DNA of 64,000 nucleotides from NCBI RefSeq assembly GCF_900187505.1, contig NZ_FYDL01000019.1, positions 18,017 to 82,016 on the forward strand. The letters are read 5' to 3'. The notes under the pieces are model-generated. The model worked only from the letters and a program-made list of their open reading frames with translations. It was not told the origin of the DNA and ran no database searches. This document shows positions 41,654-50,507 of the stretch, piece after piece. This DNA is from Pseudomonas sp. Irchel s3h17. GTDB taxonomy: Bacteria > Pseudomonadota > Gammaproteobacteria > Pseudomonadales > Pseudomonadaceae. A program made the position numbers and the translations under genes. Each line of letters starts with the position of its first letter. Positions within the stretch are counted from its first letter, which is position 1.

Positions 41654-43132
41654 ATGGCAGTAGCAATTATCTTGATACTAATCGTTATTGCATCAGTGCT
41701 ATTCCATGTACTAGCGCCTTGGCAGGCGACACCGGCAGCCTCCAACTGGGGGTCAATAGACACCACCCTGTTCATCACCCTGGTCATTAGCGGAATCTTT
41801 TTCATCGCCATCACGGTATTTATGGCGGTCGCCGTGATGCGTTATCGTCACAAGGAGGGTGTCAGGGCGCACTACCAGCCAGAAAGTAAAAAACTGGAAC
41901 TATGGTTGATTATCGTCACCTCGGTAGGTATTGCCGCGATGTTGGCGCCGGGTCTGGTTGTTTACAACGATTTCATCCGGGTGCCGAAAAATGCGTATGA
42001 ACTTGAAGTGGTCGCCCAGCAGTGGCAGTGGGCCTTTCGTTTTCCCGGCCAGGACGGGAAACTGGGCAGATCGGATATCAAGTTTGTTGATTCGGCCAAT
42101 CCCTTCGGCCTTGATCCCAAGGATCCTGCCGGGCAGGACGATGTTCTGATACGAAACAATGAAGTTCACCTTCCACTCGATCAGCCAGTGAAAGTTTTAC
42201 TGCGCTCTAAAGATGTGCTGCACAATTTCTATGTGCCGCAAATTCGCAGCAAGATGGACATGGTGCCAGGGATGGTGTCGCACTTTTGGTTTACGCCAAC
42301 TAAAACCGGGAAATATGAAGTCCTTTGCGCTGAATATTGTGGTCTAGGTCATTACAACATGCGTGGCCATATGATCGTGGAAGAACGGGACGCCTTCGTT
42401 CAATGGCTGAATAGCCAACCGACGTTTGCCCAGTCATTGACGACAGCTGCCAAGCCCAGTCGGGACAGCGTGCTGGAAAAAGGCCGCCAGTTGGTCGAAA
42501 CATACGGCTGCGGTGCCTGCCACAGCCAGGATGGCAGCGCCAGTCTCGGCCCGGGATGGAAGGGGCTGTATGGCCGCACTGAACAGCTTGCCGATGGCAC
42601 CCATGTGCTGGTCGATGAGGCCTACCTGAAAGAGTCGATCCTCGAGCCGAAGGCCCGACTGGTACAGGGCTACCCGCCGGTGATGGTGGCCTATACTCTC
42701 AATGACGACGAACTGGGTGCTCTCGTCGCCCTGATCAAATCACTGGGTGCTGCACGGCAAGACGATGAGCTTTCTACTGGCGAAGCGTCGGGCCCAGGTG
42801 AAGACTTGGCGACGCAGGGACAGCGGCTGGCCGAGTCGCTTGGCTGTCTGGCCTGCCACAGTGTCGATGGCAGTAAGGGCGTCGGCCCCAGTTGGCAGGG
42901 CTTGTTCGGCAAGACAGAAGCCCTTGCCGACGGTACGAGTATCAAGGTCGATGAGGGCTATCTAAAGGATTCGGTTGTTAATCCCGGCGGCAAAATCGTC
43001 AAGGGCTATGCAGCCGTCATGCCGGCCTTTGCTCCAAGTGACAAGGAGTTGAACGCACTGATCGCTTTTATCAAATCCAAAGCGAATGCCGACGCTGGTG
43101 CGAGCAAGGCGGAGCCAGGAAAGGAGCCGTAA
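41654..43132 (+). CDS. coxB: caa3-type cytochrome c oxidase subunit II with two cytochrome c domains
   Basis: The 492-residue subunit II carries the CuA electron-entry site and two C-terminal haem c domains. Two membrane helices lie at about 1-20 and 38-62, with a third at 85-104. CuA ligands are visible: His190 (VLHNFYVP), Cys225, Glu227, Cys229 (LCAEYCGLGHY), His233 and Met236. Haem sites are Cys286-x2-Cys289-His290 (CGACH) and Cys398-x2-Cys401-His402 (CLACH). The two cytochrome domains are close repeats (ACHS-x2-GS, LADGT, VDE-YLK), evidence of tandem duplication. It opens the oxidase cluster. Most caa3 oxidases have one cytochrome domain. Confidence 0.94.
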   Translation: MAVAIILILIVIASVLFHVLAPWQATPAASNWGSIDTTLFITLVISGIFFIAITVFMAVAVMRYRHKEGVRAHYQPESKKLELWLIIVTSVGIAAMLAPGLVVYNDFIRVPKNAYELEVVAQQWQWAFRFPGQDGKLGRSDIKFVDSANPFGLDPKDPAGQDDVLIRNNEVHLPLDQPVKVLLRSKDVLHNFYVPQIRSKMDMVPGMVSHFWFTPTKTGKYEVLCAEYCGLGHYNMRGHMIVEERDAFVQWLNSQPTFAQSLTTAAKPSRDSVLEKGRQLVETYGCGACHSQDGSASLGPGWKGLYGRTEQLADGTHVLVDEAYLKESILEPKARLVQGYPPVMVAYTLNDDELGALVALIKSLGAARQDDELSTGEASGPGEDLATQGQRLAESLGCLACHSVDGSKGVGPSWQGLFGKTEALADGTSIKVDEGYLKDSVVNPGGKIVKGYAAVMPAFAPSDKELNALIAFIKSKANADAGASKAEPGKEP

Positions 43133-43175
43133 AGGAGCCAGGAATACACCGAAACTTCGACAGGAGGATGACGTG

Positions 43176-44951
43176 ATGGCCTATGCGGAGCAAGCCGAAA
43201 CAGAAGCACTGCACGAACCCAAAAGCTTCCTGACGAAATACATCTGGAGTCAGGACCACAAGGTCATAGCCATTCAATATTCCTTGACGGCTATTTTCGT
43301 GGGCCTTATCGCTGTGGTGTTGTCCGGCTTGATGCGCATGCAGATAGGCTTCCCCGGTAGTTTGGCGTTCATGGACGCCAGTGCTTACTATCAGGCGATG
43401 ACCATGCACGGCATGATCATGGTCATTTACTTGCTGACGGCCTTGTTTCTGGGCGGCTTCGGCAACTATCTGATCCCGCTGATGGTGGGCGCCCGCGACA
43501 TGGTCTTCCCCTATGTCAACATGCTGAGTTACTGGTTCTATCTAGTAGCGGTACTGGTATTGCTCTCCAGTTTCTTTGTCCCTGGTGGCCCCACCGGTTC
43601 GGGCTGGACGCTTTATCCGCCACAGTCCATTACTCAGGGGACACCAGGGGTCGAGTGGGGCATCGTGCTGATGCTCGTCTCACTGGCGATTTTCATTGTC
43701 GCCGCCACCATGGGCGGGTTGAACTACGTCACCACGGTGCTGCAGGCGCGCACGCACGGCATGACATTGTTTCGCATGCCGCTCTCCGTATGGGGCATCT
43801 TCATGGCCTCGATTATGGCCTTGCTGGCTTTCCCGGCGTTGTTTGTCAGTGCGGTCATGATGCTGTTTGACAAGCTGTTGGGCACCAGCTTCTTCATGCC
43901 GGCGATGATCTCGCTGGGGCAGCAGCTCGATCACCAGGGTGGCAGCCCAATATTGTTCCAGCACCTGTTCTGGTTCTTCGGCCACCCGGAGGTCTACATC
44001 GTTGCGCTCCCTGCGTTTGGCCTGGTCTCCGACTTGATCAGCACGCATGCGCGTAAAAATATCTTCGGCTACCGAATGATGGTGTGGGCCATTATTGCGA
44101 TTGGCGTACTCAGTTTTGTGGTGTGGGCGCACCATATGTATGTCAGTGGAATGAACCCGTACTTTGGCTTTTTCTTCGCCATCACCACCTTGATCATCGC
44201 GGTGCCGACTGCGCTGAAAGTCTACAACTGGGTGCTGACCCTGTGGCGGGGCGACATCCATCTGACTGTGCCGATGCTGTTTGCCCTGGCCTTTATCGTC
44301 ACCTTCCTGGTCGGCGGGCTGACCGGGTTGTTTCTCGGCAATGTGATCGTGGATATTCCGCTCTCGGACACCTATTTCGTCGTGGCCCATTTTCATATGG
44401 TCATGGGGGTCGCACCGGTACTGGTGGTGTTCGGCGGCATTTATCATTGGTTCCCGAAAGTCACCGGGCGCATGTTGAACGACACCCTGGGCAAGCTGCA
44501 TTTCTGGATTACCTTTCTGGGCACCTACGCCATCTTCTTCCCCATGCACTACCTGGGTTTCCAGGGCATGCCGCGCCGCTACTACGCCTATGAAAACTAC
44601 GCGTTCATCCCGCAGTCGGCGCAAGACTTGAATGCCTTCATTACGGTGGTCGCATTGACCGTCGGTGTTTCCCAATTGCTGTTCGTGTTCAACCTGGCCT
44701 GGAGTGTATTTAAAGGCAAGCCGGCAGGCAGTAATCCATGGGGGGCGGCCAGTCTGGAATGGCAAACGCCGGAAACCCCGCCGAAACACGGTAACTGGGG
44801 AGCGACGCTGCCTGTCGTGCATCGCTGGGCCTATGACTACAGTGTGCCGGGGATCGAGCAGGATTTCGTTCCGCAAACGGTCTCCGCCGAGGAGCTGGAG
44901 CATATGCGCCAACTCAGTGCCGGAACCAGGATAGCGGATGTTAAAACATGA
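43176..44951 (+). CDS. coxA: Cytochrome c oxidase subunit I (caa3-type)
   Basis: The 591-residue haem-copper oxidase subunit I has 12 or more membrane helices. Visible signatures are FWFFGHPEVYIVALPAFG (His/Tyr crosslink and CuB region), WAHHMYVSGM (CuB histidines), FVVAHFHMVMGV (haem a/a3 ligand histidines) and GMPRRYYAY at the C-terminal loop. The start MAYAEQAETEAL at 43176 follows an AGGAGG site. It is the catalytic core of the oxidase with the subunits that flank it. The next gene overlaps the stop by 4 nt. Confidence 0.95.
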   Translation: MAYAEQAETEALHEPKSFLTKYIWSQDHKVIAIQYSLTAIFVGLIAVVLSGLMRMQIGFPGSLAFMDASAYYQAMTMHGMIMVIYLLTALFLGGFGNYLIPLMVGARDMVFPYVNMLSYWFYLVAVLVLLSSFFVPGGPTGSGWTLYPPQSITQGTPGVEWGIVLMLVSLAIFIVAATMGGLNYVTTVLQARTHGMTLFRMPLSVWGIFMASIMALLAFPALFVSAVMMLFDKLLGTSFFMPAMISLGQQLDHQGGSPILFQHLFWFFGHPEVYIVALPAFGLVSDLISTHARKNIFGYRMMVWAIIAIGVLSFVVWAHHMYVSGMNPYFGFFFAITTLIIAVPTALKVYNWVLTLWRGDIHLTVPMLFALAFIVTFLVGGLTGLFLGNVIVDIPLSDTYFVVAHFHMVMGVAPVLVVFGGIYHWFPKVTGRMLNDTLGKLHFWITFLGTYAIFFPMHYLGFQGMPRRYYAYENYAFIPQSAQDLNAFITVVALTVGVSQLLFVFNLAWSVFKGKPAGSNPWGAASLEWQTPETPPKHGNWGATLPVVHRWAYDYSVPGIEQDFVPQTVSAEELEHMRQLSAGTRIADVKT

Positions 44952-45634
44952 ACAGGCTGCTATTGAGAAACTCCGGCGTCGCTGACCCCGGTGGCGGTTG
45001 GAGTCGCGATCCCGAGGGCATTCAGGCCGCCGAGAGTGCCGATAGGACCGCAAGAATAGGCCTGCGCTTGTTTCTGGTGGTGGTCAGCTCGTTATTCTTT
45101 CTGTTCCTGATTGCCTTTGTCGCTCGCTCGCAAATGGCCGACTGGCTACCCCTGACAGAGCCCTTGGCGCCGCTGGCCAATCCATGGCAGCTATGGCTGA
45201 ATTCGGCTTTTCTGGTGTTCAGTTGCATCGCACTGCAGTGGTCGCGAATGGCCGCCCGAAAGGCTCGGCTGGGCGCAACTGTCATTGGCTTTGCATGGGG
45301 GGGCGTATTTGCAATTGCCTTTCTGGCGGGACAACTCTGGGTCTGGCAGCAGTTTGTCGTCTGGGGCTACTTTGTCGCCAGCAATCCGGCCAACAGCTTC
45401 TTCTACCTGTTGACCGGCCTGCATGGGCTCCACCTGCTGGGCGGGTTGATAGCCTGGAGCAGAACCGTCACCAAGTTCCTGCGTCGCGTGCCGTTGCCAC
45501 AACTCAGCGCCAGCATAGAACTCTGTGCCATCTATTGGCATTACTTACTGGGTCTTTGGTTCGTGCTATTCGCGCTGCTGACCAGCACGCCGGAAACCTA
45601 TGAAGCCATCGCCAGATTCTGCGGCCTGAGGTGA
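44948..45634 (+). CDS. Cytochrome c oxidase subunit III-like protein
   Basis: The 228-residue membrane protein belongs to the haem-copper oxidase subunit III family. The helices (LRLFLVVVSSLFFLFLIAFVAR, LWLNSAFLVFSCIALQWS, ATVIGFAWGGVFAIAFLAG) and the FFYLLTGLHGLHLLGGL and ELCAIYWHYLLGLWFVLFALL motifs are typical. It overlaps coxA by 4 nt. A second, distinct subunit III gene follows directly, so the cluster has two. Confidence 0.87.
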   Translation: MNRLLLRNSGVADPGGGWSRDPEGIQAAESADRTARIGLRLFLVVVSSLFFLFLIAFVARSQMADWLPLTEPLAPLANPWQLWLNSAFLVFSCIALQWSRMAARKARLGATVIGFAWGGVFAIAFLAGQLWVWQQFVVWGYFVASNPANSFFYLLTGLHGLHLLGGLIAWSRTVTKFLRRVPLPQLSASIELCAIYWHYLLGLWFVLFALLTSTPETYEAIARFCGLR

Positions 45635-45640
45635 AAAACC

Positions 45641-46354
45641 ATGGCATCGGACCCACCAGCCCCAGGCGAATCCCCTTCATCCAATCCACCCAGCGTGCTG
45701 CCTGCACCGGGATGGCAGGGCATCGCCAGCGACTGGTCCTCGGATAGGGAGGCTTTCAAGCAGGTCCCCTGGGGCAAGGCGATGATGTGGATATTCCTGC
45801 TCAGCGATACGTTTATCTTCGCCTGTTTTTTAATCGGCTACATGTCGGTACGCATGACCATCACCGTCCCTTGGCCGAACCCCAGTGAAGTGTTCGCATT
45901 GACGATCGGCGGTAGAGCAATCCCACTTATTCTGATCGCCATCATGACCTTTGTGCTGATCAGTAGCAGCGGCACCATGGCCATGGCCGTCAATTTCGCC
46001 TATCGCCGTGATCGCGCGAAAACCACTGCCCTGATGCTGGCGACCGCAGCCCTGGGGGCGACCTTCGTCGGCATGCAGGCATTTGAATGGAGCAAGCTCA
46101 TCGCAGAAGGGGTGCGTCCCTGGGGGAACCCCATGGGGGCGGCGCAATTTGGTGCCAGCTTTTTCATGATCACCGGTTTCCACGGACTGCACGTGTCAAT
46201 CGGCGTCATCTACCTCAGCATCGTGGCGCTGAAAGTATTGCGGGGAGATTATGAGCGCTCCGGAAACTATCAGATCGTCGAGATTGCCGGGCTTTACTGG
46301 CACTTCGTGGACTTGGTGTGGGTGTTTATTTTTGCTTTCTTCTATTTGTGGTAG
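45641..46354 (+). CDS. coxC: Cytochrome c oxidase subunit III
   Basis: The 237-residue membrane protein has the more standard subunit III features: WGKAMMWIFLLSDTFIFACFLIGYMSVR near the N-terminus, FFMITGFHGLHVSIGVIYL and GLYWHFVDLVWVFIFAFFYLW at the end. A Pro-rich cytosolic stretch leads it. It lies 6 nt after the preceding subunit III-like gene and 13 nt before the small subunit IV gene. Confidence 0.9.
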   Translation: MASDPPAPGESPSSNPPSVLPAPGWQGIASDWSSDREAFKQVPWGKAMMWIFLLSDTFIFACFLIGYMSVRMTITVPWPNPSEVFALTIGGRAIPLILIAIMTFVLISSSGTMAMAVNFAYRRDRAKTTALMLATAALGATFVGMQAFEWSKLIAEGVRPWGNPMGAAQFGASFFMITGFHGLHVSIGVIYLSIVALKVLRGDYERSGNYQIVEIAGLYWHFVDLVWVFIFAFFYLW

Positions 46355-46367
46355 AGGAGCACGGGTG

Positions 46368-46691
46368 ATGGCGCATGCTCAGGGTCAGCAACATCCAATC
46401 AGTTTGTACCTTAAAATATGGGGGCTGTTATTCGTCCTCAGCACACTGTCGTATCTGGTCGACTACTTTCACTTCCAGGGCTACCTCAGGTGGTCCCTGA
46501 TTATCACTTTCATGTTGTTGAAGGCAGGTCTGATTGTCTCCATCTTCATGCATATGGCCTGGGAACGGTTGGCCATGGTCTACGCCATATTGGTGCCACC
46601 GTTGTGTTTACTGGTGCTCCTCGGACTGATGGCCTCCGAGGCAGACTATGTTTTCCTCAGTCGAGTGGTTTTCTTCGGCCAAGGCCAATAA
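46368..46691 (+). CDS. Cytochrome c oxidase subunit IV-like protein
   Basis: The 107-residue protein has three predicted membrane helices (YLKIWGLLFVLSTLSYLVDYF, LIITFMLLKAGLIVSIFMHMAW, VYAILVPPLCLLVLLGLMAS) and the HMAWERL motif of the bacterial oxidase subunit IV (COX4_pro) group. It completes the oxidase cluster. The ATG at 46368 is used; upstream in-frame sequence belongs to the coxC region. Confidence 0.85.
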   Translation: MAHAQGQQHPISLYLKIWGLLFVLSTLSYLVDYFHFQGYLRWSLIITFMLLKAGLIVSIFMHMAWERLAMVYAILVPPLCLLVLLGLMASEADYVFLSRVVFFGQGQ

Positions 46692-46723
46692 GCAACTACC
46701 GGATCGCCTCAAGCTTCCAGGGG

Positions 46724-47284
46724 CTAACCCGATATCACTCGCTTGAACTGATGCCATTTGTGCTGCCAGGCGACTGTCCAGTGGGGGGCTGCCGCTCCCG
46801 TGCCGGCGATCTTCAGCATTGGATGATGTTCGATTACCCGGTCCAGTACCGATTCCTGGCCCGGTTCGACATCCACGAAGAAGATATGTTTGCCCTCATC
46901 GACCACCTGTTTGAAATTGCGGAAGTGAGTGTTCGGCACCTGGAACCCAAAAAAACCGCCTTCCCAGATGCAGAAGCCCAATATAACAAAGGCAAGGAAG
47001 ATAAAAGGTACCCAGCCTGCGGCGGATTCGGTCCAGCCCATCCAATAGGCGCCACCCAGGACCAGCGCCGCGAGTGGCACACCGATCACCGCCCCAATCT
47101 CGCCAGAGTGAACAGCATCTTGTTTCATTAACGAGTTAACTTCGTGGAGGTGATGTTTTTCAACATCGGCAACTTCTTCACTGAGCACATGAATTTGTTC
47201 GGTATTGATGCCGCCGGCTTCCAATTCGGTTTCAACGGTTTCAAGATCGTCGAGATTGTCACTGATGTAATAGTGTCGATTCAT
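46724..47284 (-). CDS. Conserved membrane protein of unknown function
   Basis: The 186-residue protein starts MNRHYYISDNLDDLETVETELEAGGI, which resembles the N-terminal fold of stress/Mg-transport-like proteins (predicted alpha/beta, TEQIHVLSEEVADVEKHHLHEV). Two central membrane helices follow (IGAVIGVPLAALVLGGAYWMG, WVPFIFLAFVILGFCIWEGGFFG). It ends with a soluble domain HIFFVDVEPGQESVLDRVIEHHP. It is convergent with the oxidase genes. I do not know its role. Confidence 0.8.
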   Translation of the reverse strand: MNRHYYISDNLDDLETVETELEAGGINTEQIHVLSEEVADVEKHHLHEVNSLMKQDAVHSGEIGAVIGVPLAALVLGGAYWMGWTESAAGWVPFIFLAFVILGFCIWEGGFFGFQVPNTHFRNFKQVVDEGKHIFFVDVEPGQESVLDRVIEHHPMLKIAGTGAAAPHWTVAWQHKWHQFKRVISG

Positions 47285-47576
47285 GGCACACCTCCCATCT
47301 CGTGTTTGCTGCAGACCTCCTCTGTCCTGCAACCGTTGACTGAGAATTGCAGTCGGTATCTGTACCCATGGGGGACGTTGCACACTTCATGCAATCCGAA
47401 GGAAGTATAGCACCCGCTATCACGCCAGGTTGTCGTGGTCAATATCCAGTGGCGAGAAAAGGGGGCGTGTTTTTTTCTGGATCGCCCGGCTCTGGAGAAG
47501 GCTTGCATCTATTTCAGGGAGGGGCGGCAGGTTTCTGTCAAATCGCTCGGCCGGAGCAGCGCTCCAAATCCCGCCC

Positions 47577-47609
47577 ACAAAAAACCGGCCACGTGGACCG
47601 GTTTTTTGT
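47577..47609. terminator. Bidirectional Rho-independent terminator
   Basis: ACAAAAAACCGG (47577-47588) pairs with CCGGTTTTTTGT (47598-47609), giving a GC-rich stem with T-runs on both strands. The gap 47285-47658 around it holds no gene. Confidence 0.85.
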
Positions 47610-47658
47610 ATTCCTGCATCCCCCGTCAAAAGCACCTTGACGTGAGATCAAATTCGAT

Positions 47659-47732
47659 TGGAGCGGGTGAAGGGAATCGAACCCTCGTTATCAGCTTGGG
47701 AAGCTGGAGTAATGCCATTATACGACACCCGC
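47659..47732 (-). tRNA. tRNA-Gly (anticodon CCC)
   Basis: Read on the minus strand, the 74-nt gene starts GCGGGTGTCGTATAATGGC and ends CACCCGCTCCA, so the CCA end is encoded. The 7-bp acceptor stem is GCGGGTG/CACCCGC. The T-arm GAGGGTTCGATTCCCTT is standard. The anticodon stem CAGC/GCTG encloses the loop TTCCCAA, giving anticodon CCC, reading GGG codons. The discriminator is T. Confidence 0.95.
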
Positions 47733-47896
47733 TCAGAGCGGCTGACTTTGTACCAGATGTGGCAGGAAAACTGAAGTTTTTCTTTGCAATATCTGCGGTT
47801 ACGGGGTTTCTACCGGCACGGCAAGACGTCGTCGGCGACCGGTTTGGCGCAGGCGATGGGGGTGAGGGGGCAGGCTTTGAAGTCGTGAGCGGTCTG

Positions 47897-47957
47897 TCGC
47901 GAGCAAGCCTCGATCCTGCAGGTAATGAGATTACCTGTGGGGCGAGGTTGCTCGCGA
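47897..47957. repeat. Degenerate inverted repeat between tRNA-Gly and phaG
   Basis: TCGCGAGCAAGCCTCG at 47897-47912 and CGAGGTTGCTCGCGA at 47943-47957 form an imperfect inverted repeat, with an inner hairpin AGGTAAT/ATTACCT. It resembles a diverged REP relative. The gap 47735-47967 holds no gene. Confidence 0.6.
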
Positions 47958-47967
47958 GGACGTTGTT

Positions 47968-48852
47968 TCAAATGGCCAATGCATGGTGGTCCTGAATGAA
48001 GTTGGAACGCGTTCGGCCTTCGTGGTGCGCCGGTTTCAGGAAGCCCAGCAGTGCATGGCGGCTGTCTCGGCAGGCAGCTTTGTGCTCCATGTCGAGAAAG
48101 TGCCCGGTGGCCTGGAGAGTACTGAACGTACTGCATTGCACATGATTGGCGAACAGTTGGGCATCGCTGGCGGCGGTGTACTCGTCCCATTCGCCGTTCA
48201 TGAACAGCACCGGAACATCGATTTGCTTGGCCGCTTTGAGGTAGCACAGCCGGTCGCTGTTGAGGACCTGGCTGATGTGGAAGTGCATCTGCCCGTATTC
48301 GTGTTCGGCCAGGTTGCTGACGTGGCGATGGTTGAAGCGCTTGAACAGGGATGGCAGGTGTTTGCCGATGGTGTCATTGACCAGGTGCCCGACACGATCG
48401 CGCTCCAGGTTGCCGAGGTAATCGACACCCCGTTCAAGGTAGTCGCGCATCGGCTCGTTGATCACCGGCGAGAACGAACTGACCACGGCTTTCTCGATTC
48501 GCCGTGGGCGTTGCGCGAGGGCGAGCAGCGTGGCGGCACCGCCCCACGAAAACGACAGCACATGCTCGGCGGCGAAGTGGTCGATGAGCTCCAGCAGAAT
48601 CTGCCCTTCGACTTCCTTGGTGAGCATTTTCTCGTGTCGGTTGTGGGCTTTGGACTTGCCCGCGTAGGGTTGGTCATACAGCACCACGTTGAACTGCGGA
48701 TACAGGTTTTTCACGGTCTGTGCAAACGATGCAGTGGTGGCCATTGAGCCGTTGACCAAGATAATGGTCTTTTCTGCGGCGTCTGCGCGATAGAACTCCG
48801 TGTAAACCCGATACTGACCTTGTATATCCAGCACAGCGATTTCTGGCCTCAT
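47968..48852 (-). CDS. phaG: 3-Hydroxyacyl-ACP transacylase/thioesterase linking fatty acid synthesis to PHA
   Basis: PhaG diverts (R)-3-hydroxyacyl groups from ACP (de novo fatty acid synthesis) to medium-chain-length polyhydroxyalkanoate. The 294-residue alpha/beta-hydrolase begins MRPEIAVLDIQGQYRVYTEF, identical to P. putida PhaG at this point. The catalytic triad is Ser102 (FSWGG), Asp223 (GEWDEYT) and His251 (ATGHFLD). Related RhlA, which makes rhamnolipid HAA, has a different start, so PhaG is preferred. An AGGAGT site precedes the ATG. It stands alone. Confidence 0.95.
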   Translation of the reverse strand: MRPEIAVLDIQGQYRVYTEFYRADAAEKTIILVNGSMATTASFAQTVKNLYPQFNVVLYDQPYAGKSKAHNRHEKMLTKEVEGQILLELIDHFAAEHVLSFSWGGAATLLALAQRPRRIEKAVVSSFSPVINEPMRDYLERGVDYLGNLERDRVGHLVNDTIGKHLPSLFKRFNHRHVSNLAEHEYGQMHFHISQVLNSDRLCYLKAAKQIDVPVLFMNGEWDEYTAASDAQLFANHVQCSTFSTLQATGHFLDMEHKAACRDSRHALLGFLKPAHHEGRTRSNFIQDHHALAI

Positions 48853-49164
48853 GTCCTAGGACTCCTGGCAAGCGTGTATATGCGCGCAACTGAGTGTGCA
48901 CGGGATATATGACAGGTAGGCATACGCCTGAGATTGAGGGCCCATGTCGATCCGGTGAGGCCTGGTCGACGGGTGTTGTTATTGGCGGGCAGTCTGTCGG
49001 GGGAGGTGGAGCCTTGAGGCTCTCTGCCGACAAAAAGTTTCTTGGACGTTATAGGTGACTTGCCGGTCACAATTCGGCCGACGGTTTGATTCAAGCAGGG
49101 AGAGCGCTATCGCGCAAGTGCCGTTTGTGAATTGTTCGACAAATTTTGCCCGGCGGTCCCGCGA
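48853..49164. other. Gene-free region between phaG and rsuA
   Basis: About 310 nt separate the phaG start from the rsuA stop. It must contain the phaG promoter, but no clear -35/-10, -24/-12 or palindromic element is recognisable. No gene is seen on either strand. Confidence 0.6.
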
Positions 49165-49857
49165 TCAGATCAAGGCGATTTCGGCGGCCGTGAGTGGGCG
49201 GTATTCGCCCGGTTTTAACCGGCTGTCCAGCACCAACGGACCCATCTGCTCGCGATGCAAGCGCAACACCTTGTTGTCGAAGTGGCCAAACATCCGTTTC
49301 ACCTGATGATAACGGCCTTCAACGATGCTCAACCTTGCGCAGCGGGACGCCAGCACCACCAACTCGGCAGGCTGGGTGGTCAGGTCTTCGTAGGCAAAGT
49401 ACAGGCCTTGGGCGAAGGTCTGTGCATAGTCGGGGGTGATCGGCTGCTCGGTCTCGACGTAGTAGAGCTTCGGCAGTTTGGTCTGCGGCTGGGTCAAGCG
49501 TCGCGACCAACTGCCGTCATTGGTGATCAGCATCAGTCCGGTGGTGTTGAAGTCCAGGCGCCCGGCGATGTGCAGGTCGTCCTTGTCGGGTTCATGGATC
49601 AGGTCGAGGACGGTCGGGTGCTCGGGGTCGCGGGTGGCACTGACGCAGCCCTGGGGTTTGTGCAGCATGAAGTAGCGCGGTGGTTTGCCGGCTTGCAGCA
49701 CCTCGCCGTCGCACTCGACGCAGCTGAACTCGCGCACTTCGAAATGCGGGTCGCTGACCACCTGCCCGTCGACCTTGACCCGCCGTTCCACCAACAGCAG
49801 GCGCACCTGTTTACGGTTGAAGCGGGGCAGGTTGCTGAGAAAACGGTCAACGCGCAT
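49165..49857 (-). CDS. rsuA: 16S rRNA pseudouridine(516) synthase
   Basis: RsuA converts U516 of 16S rRNA to pseudouridine. The 230-residue protein starts MRVDRFLSNLPRFNRKQVRLLL (S4 RNA-binding domain), has the linker HKPQGCVSATRDPEH, and the catalytic Asp102 in GRLDFNTTGLMLITNDG. The length matches E. coli RsuA (231). The longer reading up to 50022 overlaps the next gene and is a frame extension. A short Cys-rich gene starts upstream in the same direction. Confidence 0.94.
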   Translation of the reverse strand: MRVDRFLSNLPRFNRKQVRLLLVERRVKVDGQVVSDPHFEVREFSCVECDGEVLQAGKPPRYFMLHKPQGCVSATRDPEHPTVLDLIHEPDKDDLHIAGRLDFNTTGLMLITNDGSWSRRLTQPQTKLPKLYYVETEQPITPDYAQTFAQGLYFAYEDLTTQPAELVVLASRCARLSIVEGRYHQVKRMFGHFDNKVLRLHREQMGPLVLDSRLKPGEYRPLTAAEIALI

Positions 49858-49889
49858 GACGGTCGGCAGATCGGGAAAGGGCGCGCATC

Positions 49890-50108
49890 TTACTCGATAG
49901 ACGCGCCGGCCGCCTGCAACTGCGCCTCGACCCGGGCACAGCGCGGGCACAGGCACGATTGGTCGCGCAGTCCGGCGGGCAGGGCTAGCAGTACGGCCGG
50001 GTCGATCGTCACGCCGTAGCACCAGCAGGCCCGGTCGGCGGTTCGTGGGTCAGCCAGGCTGCAGCCGTTGCGGGCGCCACAGGCCGGGCAAAAGTCAGGT
50101 TTATTCAT
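49890..50108 (-). CDS. Cysteine-rich CWC-family protein
   Basis: The 72-residue protein has eight cysteines arranged CPACGARNGC, ACWCYGV and CLCPRCA, matching the cysteine-rich CWC family, likely metal-binding. The start MNKPDFCPACG is at 50108. It precedes rsuA by 32 nt in the same direction, so they may be one transcript. Function unknown. Confidence 0.85.
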   Translation of the reverse strand: MNKPDFCPACGARNGCSLADPRTADRACWCYGVTIDPAVLLALPAGLRDQSCLCPRCARVEAQLQAAGASIE

Positions 50109-50507
50109 CAATGGAGTGGGTATCTGTGAGCCGGTTCGATTGGGTACGGGGGGCTTGGCCCAGTGCACCCCATGATGGGGGCTTGGGTGCCATCGGGTTG
50201 CAGAGTGTAACGGCCCGATAGTCCGGTTGGCAGGGGTTCAGTCGGCGCATTCTAGCGGTACCGTGGACAGGAAACGCGGGTATTTTCGCCCAATCGTCGC
50301 CGCTGTTGATCGCCAGCGTTGTGCGGGCTCAATGTGCCAGCAGGCTACGCCGGCATGGGGCGAATGAGTCGACGGATGACATGTATCAACGTGTTGCGGT
50401 GGCGCACCAGATTCCGATTTCGATGTCAGATATTGCGTCAGTCAGCTCATTTGACTGTCGCCGACCAGCGTCGCTGGTAGGGCGTTTTCGCGGTCCAGGA
50501 GGCCGCC
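50109..50507. other. Gene-free region upstream of a lipoprotein gene
   Basis: About 400 nt hold no supported gene; the frame at 50306-50665 lacks a ribosome site and overlaps the lipoprotein gene. No palindromes or promoter motifs stand out. Confidence 0.55.

Noticed and set aside
43680..45053. 457-codon minus-strand frame opposite coxA
   Set aside because: Shadow; the plus strand encodes recognised oxidase motifs.
47897..47957. Possible CRISPR or attachment site near tRNA-Gly
   Set aside because: Only one inverted repeat with no direct repeats; no integrase gene nearby, so no integrated element is supported.
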